From an uncultured Oscillospiraceae bacterium (lineage in GTDB: Bacteria; Bacillota; Clostridia; Oscillospirales; Ruminococcaceae), in NCBI GenBank assembly GCA_905212515.1, contig CAJMEU010000142.1, positions 1 to 7,334 of the forward strand: a stretch of DNA of 7,334 nucleotides. Reading direction: 5' to 3'. The notes beneath the pieces were generated by a model. The model was not told where the DNA came from. It did no database searches and was given only the letters and a program-made list of their open reading frames with translations. Shown piece after piece: positions 5,350-7,334 of this stretch; within the stretch, counting starts at the first letter, position 1; each line of letters opens with the position of its first letter. Both the position numbers and the translations under genes were made by a program.

Positions 5350-7134
5350 ATGGATTTAAAAGCCAATGTAAAACTGCTGAATTATTCCCGCAAGATGCTG
5401 CTGGACGACACGGAGGGCATGGTGCCCTTCCCCATCCGGGTGCAGAAACCGGAGTTCACCGGCAAGGCGCCCCAGCGCCTGCCCCGCTGCACGCCGGAGG
5501 AAGCCGGCGTGGCCAGCGGCCTGGTGGAGACGCTGCTGCGCCGCCTGTCCGAGGCGGGCGACAGCGACACCCACGGCTGCCTGGTCATCCGCGGGGGCAA
5601 GGTGCTGTGCGAGGGCTTCTTCGCCCCTTATACGCCCCGCTACTGGCACGTGACCCACAGCATGTGCAAAAGCGTGATGGGCACCGCCATCGGCATGCTG
5701 GCGGACGAAGGGCTTTTGGACCTGGACGAGCACGTGTGCGACATCTTCCCCGACAAATGCACCCTGCGCACCACCCGGCGCAACAAGGCCATCACCGTGC
5801 GCCATCTGCTGACCATGAGCAGCGGCGCCAACTTCCGCGAGGTGGGCTGTGTGCTGGACGCGGACTGGGTGAAGGCATTTCTGGAGGCCGACGTGCTGTT
5901 TGAGCCCGGGGCCCAGTTCGACTACAACAGCATGAACAGCTACGTGCTGTCGGCCATTTTGCAGCGCAAGACCGGCATGACCGCCTACGATTACCTGACC
6001 CCGCGCCTGTTCGGGCCCCTGGGCTTCGGCGACGTGGCCTGGGAAACCTGCCCCCTGGGCGTGAACAAGGGCGGCTGGGGCATGTACGTGTTTTTGGAGG
6101 ACATTGCCAAGGTGGGCCAGCTGTACCTGAACAAGGGCCTGTGGAACGGCCAGCGCCTGCTGAGCGAGGCCTGGGTGGACGAGGCCACCCAGGTGCACAT
6201 GGTGAGCGCCCAGAAAGAGGAATACGGCTATCAGCTGTGGCCCCGCACCAGCGACCAGGTCTATATGTTCAACGGCATGTTCGGCCAGTATGTGGTGATG
6301 GCGCCGGATCTGGATATGATCGTGGCGGTGAACGCGGGCGCCGGGCATTTGTTCACCCGCAGCCAGAGCTACGCGGCCGTGCGCGCCTTTGTGAACGCGG
6401 TGCGCGCCGGTGAGGCCGGCGGAGAGGACGGGCCGCGCAGGCTTGCCTTCGCGCTGGAACACCTGACGTTCGGCGAGGCGCTTCCCCCCTTCCCCGTGGC
6501 GGAACACCAGACCCTGCGCCAGCGTCTGCGCGCGCGGCTGCTGGCCCGGCTGGCCGGCAGGGGCGAGGACGCGCCCGGCGAGGCCCAGCTTGCCGCCGAG
6601 GCACTGGCGGGCAAGCAGTTCACCTTCGGCAAGAACAACAAGGGTCTGCTGCCCATGGTCATTGCGGTGATGAACGACTGGTACACCCGCGGCGTGGACG
6701 GCATCGCCTTCCGCAAAGAGGCGGGGCAGCTGTGGATGGACTGGACCGAGAGCGGCCAATTACAGCGCGTGCCCCTGGGCTTCGGCCAGGCGGCCGGTTT
6801 TACGCTGGACGCGGGCGGCAATCACTTCGCGGCCGCGGCCACGGCCCGCTTTTTGTACGACGAGGACCGCCGGCCCGTGCTGAAGGTGACGGTGAACCTT
6901 TTGGAGAGCAGCAGCAGCCGCATTGTGAAGCTGGTGCTGAATCCCGACGGCACGGCCGTGCTGAAATTGGCGGAGACGCCGCCGCTGATGAGCGCCATGG
7001 AATCCGTGCGGCGCACCAGCCCCACGGCCACCCAGGCGCTGGACTTGTTCAAAGATGCGGACTACCTCAATTACCGGGTGGAGCGGTTCTGCGAGCCGCA
7101 GCTGAAGGCGCAGGCGGCGGAGGTGAATCCGTAA
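5350..7134 (+). CDS. Beta-lactamase-fold serine hydrolase (PF00144-type) with extra C-terminal domain
   Basis: Protein of 594 residues, predicted cytosolic because no signal peptide or membrane segment is seen. Residues about 48-350 match the class C beta-lactamase/esterase family. The nucleophile motif is S104-M-C-K107 (S-x-x-K) after WHVTH. Next come TVRHLLTMSSGA (149-160) and the Tyr motif Y192-N-S194, where the usual Y-x-N Asn is Ser as in some esterase-type members. The third motif region is NGMFGQYVVMAPDLDMIVAV (308-327), without a classical K-T-G. These features fit an esterase, amidase or peptidase rather than an antibiotic-degrading beta-lactamase. Residues about 420-585 form an additional domain of unknown role (GKQFTFGKNNKGLLPMVIAV; several strand-like repeats) seen in long clostridial members. 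AAAGGAAC (5333-5340) precedes the ATG. The 50-base gap after the membrane-protein gene shows no promoter, so it is probably the last gene of the operon. The substrate is unknown. Confidence 0.93.
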   Translation: MDLKANVKLLNYSRKMLLDDTEGMVPFPIRVQKPEFTGKAPQRLPRCTPEEAGVASGLVETLLRRLSEAGDSDTHGCLVIRGGKVLCEGFFAPYTPRYWHVTHSMCKSVMGTAIGMLADEGLLDLDEHVCDIFPDKCTLRTTRRNKAITVRHLLTMSSGANFREVGCVLDADWVKAFLEADVLFEPGAQFDYNSMNSYVLSAILQRKTGMTAYDYLTPRLFGPLGFGDVAWETCPLGVNKGGWGMYVFLEDIAKVGQLYLNKGLWNGQRLLSEAWVDEATQVHMVSAQKEEYGYQLWPRTSDQVYMFNGMFGQYVVMAPDLDMIVAVNAGAGHLFTRSQSYAAVRAFVNAVRAGEAGGEDGPRRLAFALEHLTFGEALPPFPVAEHQTLRQRLRARLLARLAGRGEDAPGEAQLAAEALAGKQFTFGKNNKGLLPMVIAVMNDWYTRGVDGIAFRKEAGQLWMDWTESGQLQRVPLGFGQAAGFTLDAGGNHFAAAATARFLYDEDRRPVLKVTVNLLESSSSRIVKLVLNPDGTAVLKLAETPPLMSAMESVRRTSPTATQALDLFKDADYLNYRVERFCEPQLKAQAAEVNP

Positions 7135-7206
7135 GTATCTTTTGAGTACGTTTCGAACGCGACGGGGCGGTTACCACTTGATTGCGCTTTTTTAAGAGGA
7201 CGGGTC

Positions 7207-7232
7207 GTACTTTCTCAGCGTTGAGAAAGTAC
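7207..7232. repeat. Perfect inverted repeat, REP-like
   Basis: Arms GTACTTTCTCA (7207-7217) and TGAGAAAGTAC (7222-7232) pair over 11 bp around GCGT, followed by CCAAAGAGC. There is no adjacent T-run on either strand, so it is not a typical intrinsic terminator. Palindromes of the type GTACTTT...AAAGTACCAAAG recur as dispersed repeats in several bacterial genomes (recall, unchecked). Confidence 0.75.
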
Positions 7233-7253
7233 CAAAGAGCGTTGGCCGGTGCT

Positions 7254-7272
7254 TGGCCGGCAAGGCCGGCCA
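7254..7272. repeat. Perfect inverted repeat, 8-bp arms
   Basis: TGGCCGGC (7254-7261) pairs with GCCGGCCA (7265-7272) around AAG. An extra direct copy of TTGGCCGG lies at 7242-7249, eleven bases before the one at 7253-7260. Part of the palindrome cluster at the end of the window. Confidence 0.7.
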
Positions 7273-7298
7273 TTTCGCTTTGCGAAACCGCATCGGTT
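7273..7298. repeat. Two short adjacent inverted repeats
   Basis: TTTCGC (7273-7278) pairs with GCGAAA (7282-7287) around TTT. AACCG (7286-7290) pairs with CGGTT (7294-7298) around CAT, sharing two bases with the first. They abut the previous palindrome with no spacer. Confidence 0.5.
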
Positions 7299-7302
7299 CG
7301 GT

Positions 7303-7325
7303 TGGCGGCCCCACCGGGGCCGCCA
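7303..7325. repeat. Perfect inverted repeat, 10-bp GC-rich arms
   Basis: TGGCGGCCCC (7303-7312) pairs with GGGGCCGCCA (7316-7325) around ACC. It is the most stable hairpin in the window, with no T-run after it on either strand within the visible bases. It is the last element of the palindrome cluster, which may continue beyond the window end. Confidence 0.7.
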
Positions 7326-7334
7326 TTCCGTGCC

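Noticed and set aside
5356..6759. A 467-codon open frame on the minus strand, opposite the serine hydrolase
   Set aside because: It mirrors the GC-rich codon pattern of the plus-strand gene and is full of His, Ala, Gly, Val and Gln with no domain motif. The plus-strand frame has clear catalytic motifs.
7135..7206. Possible intrinsic terminator of the serine hydrolase gene at the T-run near 7179-7196
   Set aside because: Only a 4-bp stem (CGTT/AACG) is seen and it is about 25 bases from the T-run; no convincing hairpin.
7207..7325. CRISPR array or attachment site
   Set aside because: The units are different palindromes without a repeated unit plus spacers, and no cas or integrase gene is in the window.

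Overview
This is a GC-rich chromosomal window with short intergenic gaps, A/G-rich Shine-Dalgarno sites (AAAGGAG, AAGGAA, GGGAGG) and sigma-A-like promoters. Gene content fits a Gram-positive Clostridia member: RmuC, a membrane-anchored CE4 deacetylase, and a DUF5685 / J-domain / membrane-protein cluster. I infer a high-GC Oscillospiraceae-type gut anaerobe (Gemmiger, Subdoligranulum or Faecalibacterium-like). That placement rests on family resemblance, not on a marker gene.

Layout. Positions 57-2023 hold a minus-strand pair: rmuC (662-2023), overlapped at its end by a GNAT acetyltransferase (57-674). A 93-base divergent intergenic region carries a good promoter for rmuC, whose -10 lies inside an 11-bp palindrome. 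On its other side a membrane-anchored polysaccharide deacetylase (2117-2971) runs on the plus strand and ends at a probable hairpin terminator. Next comes an AT-rich gap (2972-3191) with a perfect 12-bp palindrome and a clear promoter (TTGTAA, 17 bp, TATACT).

That promoter drives a probable four-gene operon: a DUF5685-like protein (3192-4100), a J-domain/TPR-like protein with a Cys-rich tail (4117-4746), a six-segment membrane protein (4748-5299) and a cytosolic beta-lactamase-fold serine hydrolase (5350-7134). The first three genes are 16 and 1 bases apart and are almost certainly co-transcribed. The hydrolase follows after 50 bases with no promoter that I can see. The last 200 bases are non-coding and hold a dense row of perfect inverted repeats (7207-7325), which looks like a composite REP-type element.

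How the genes may work together. RmuC (DNA maintenance) and the deacetylase (cell-wall modification) are ordinary housekeeping or envelope genes. The operon is the least understood part. Its first protein has two Asp-rich motifs (DDVAD and D-x3-D-x-D-x-D) resembling those of class I isoprenoid synthases, plus a CxxC and three more Cys. Its second is a J-domain protein whose HPD triad reads DPD. Its third is a small membrane protein of about the size and segment number of an ECF S component. A function for this set is not known to me, and any pathway is inference.
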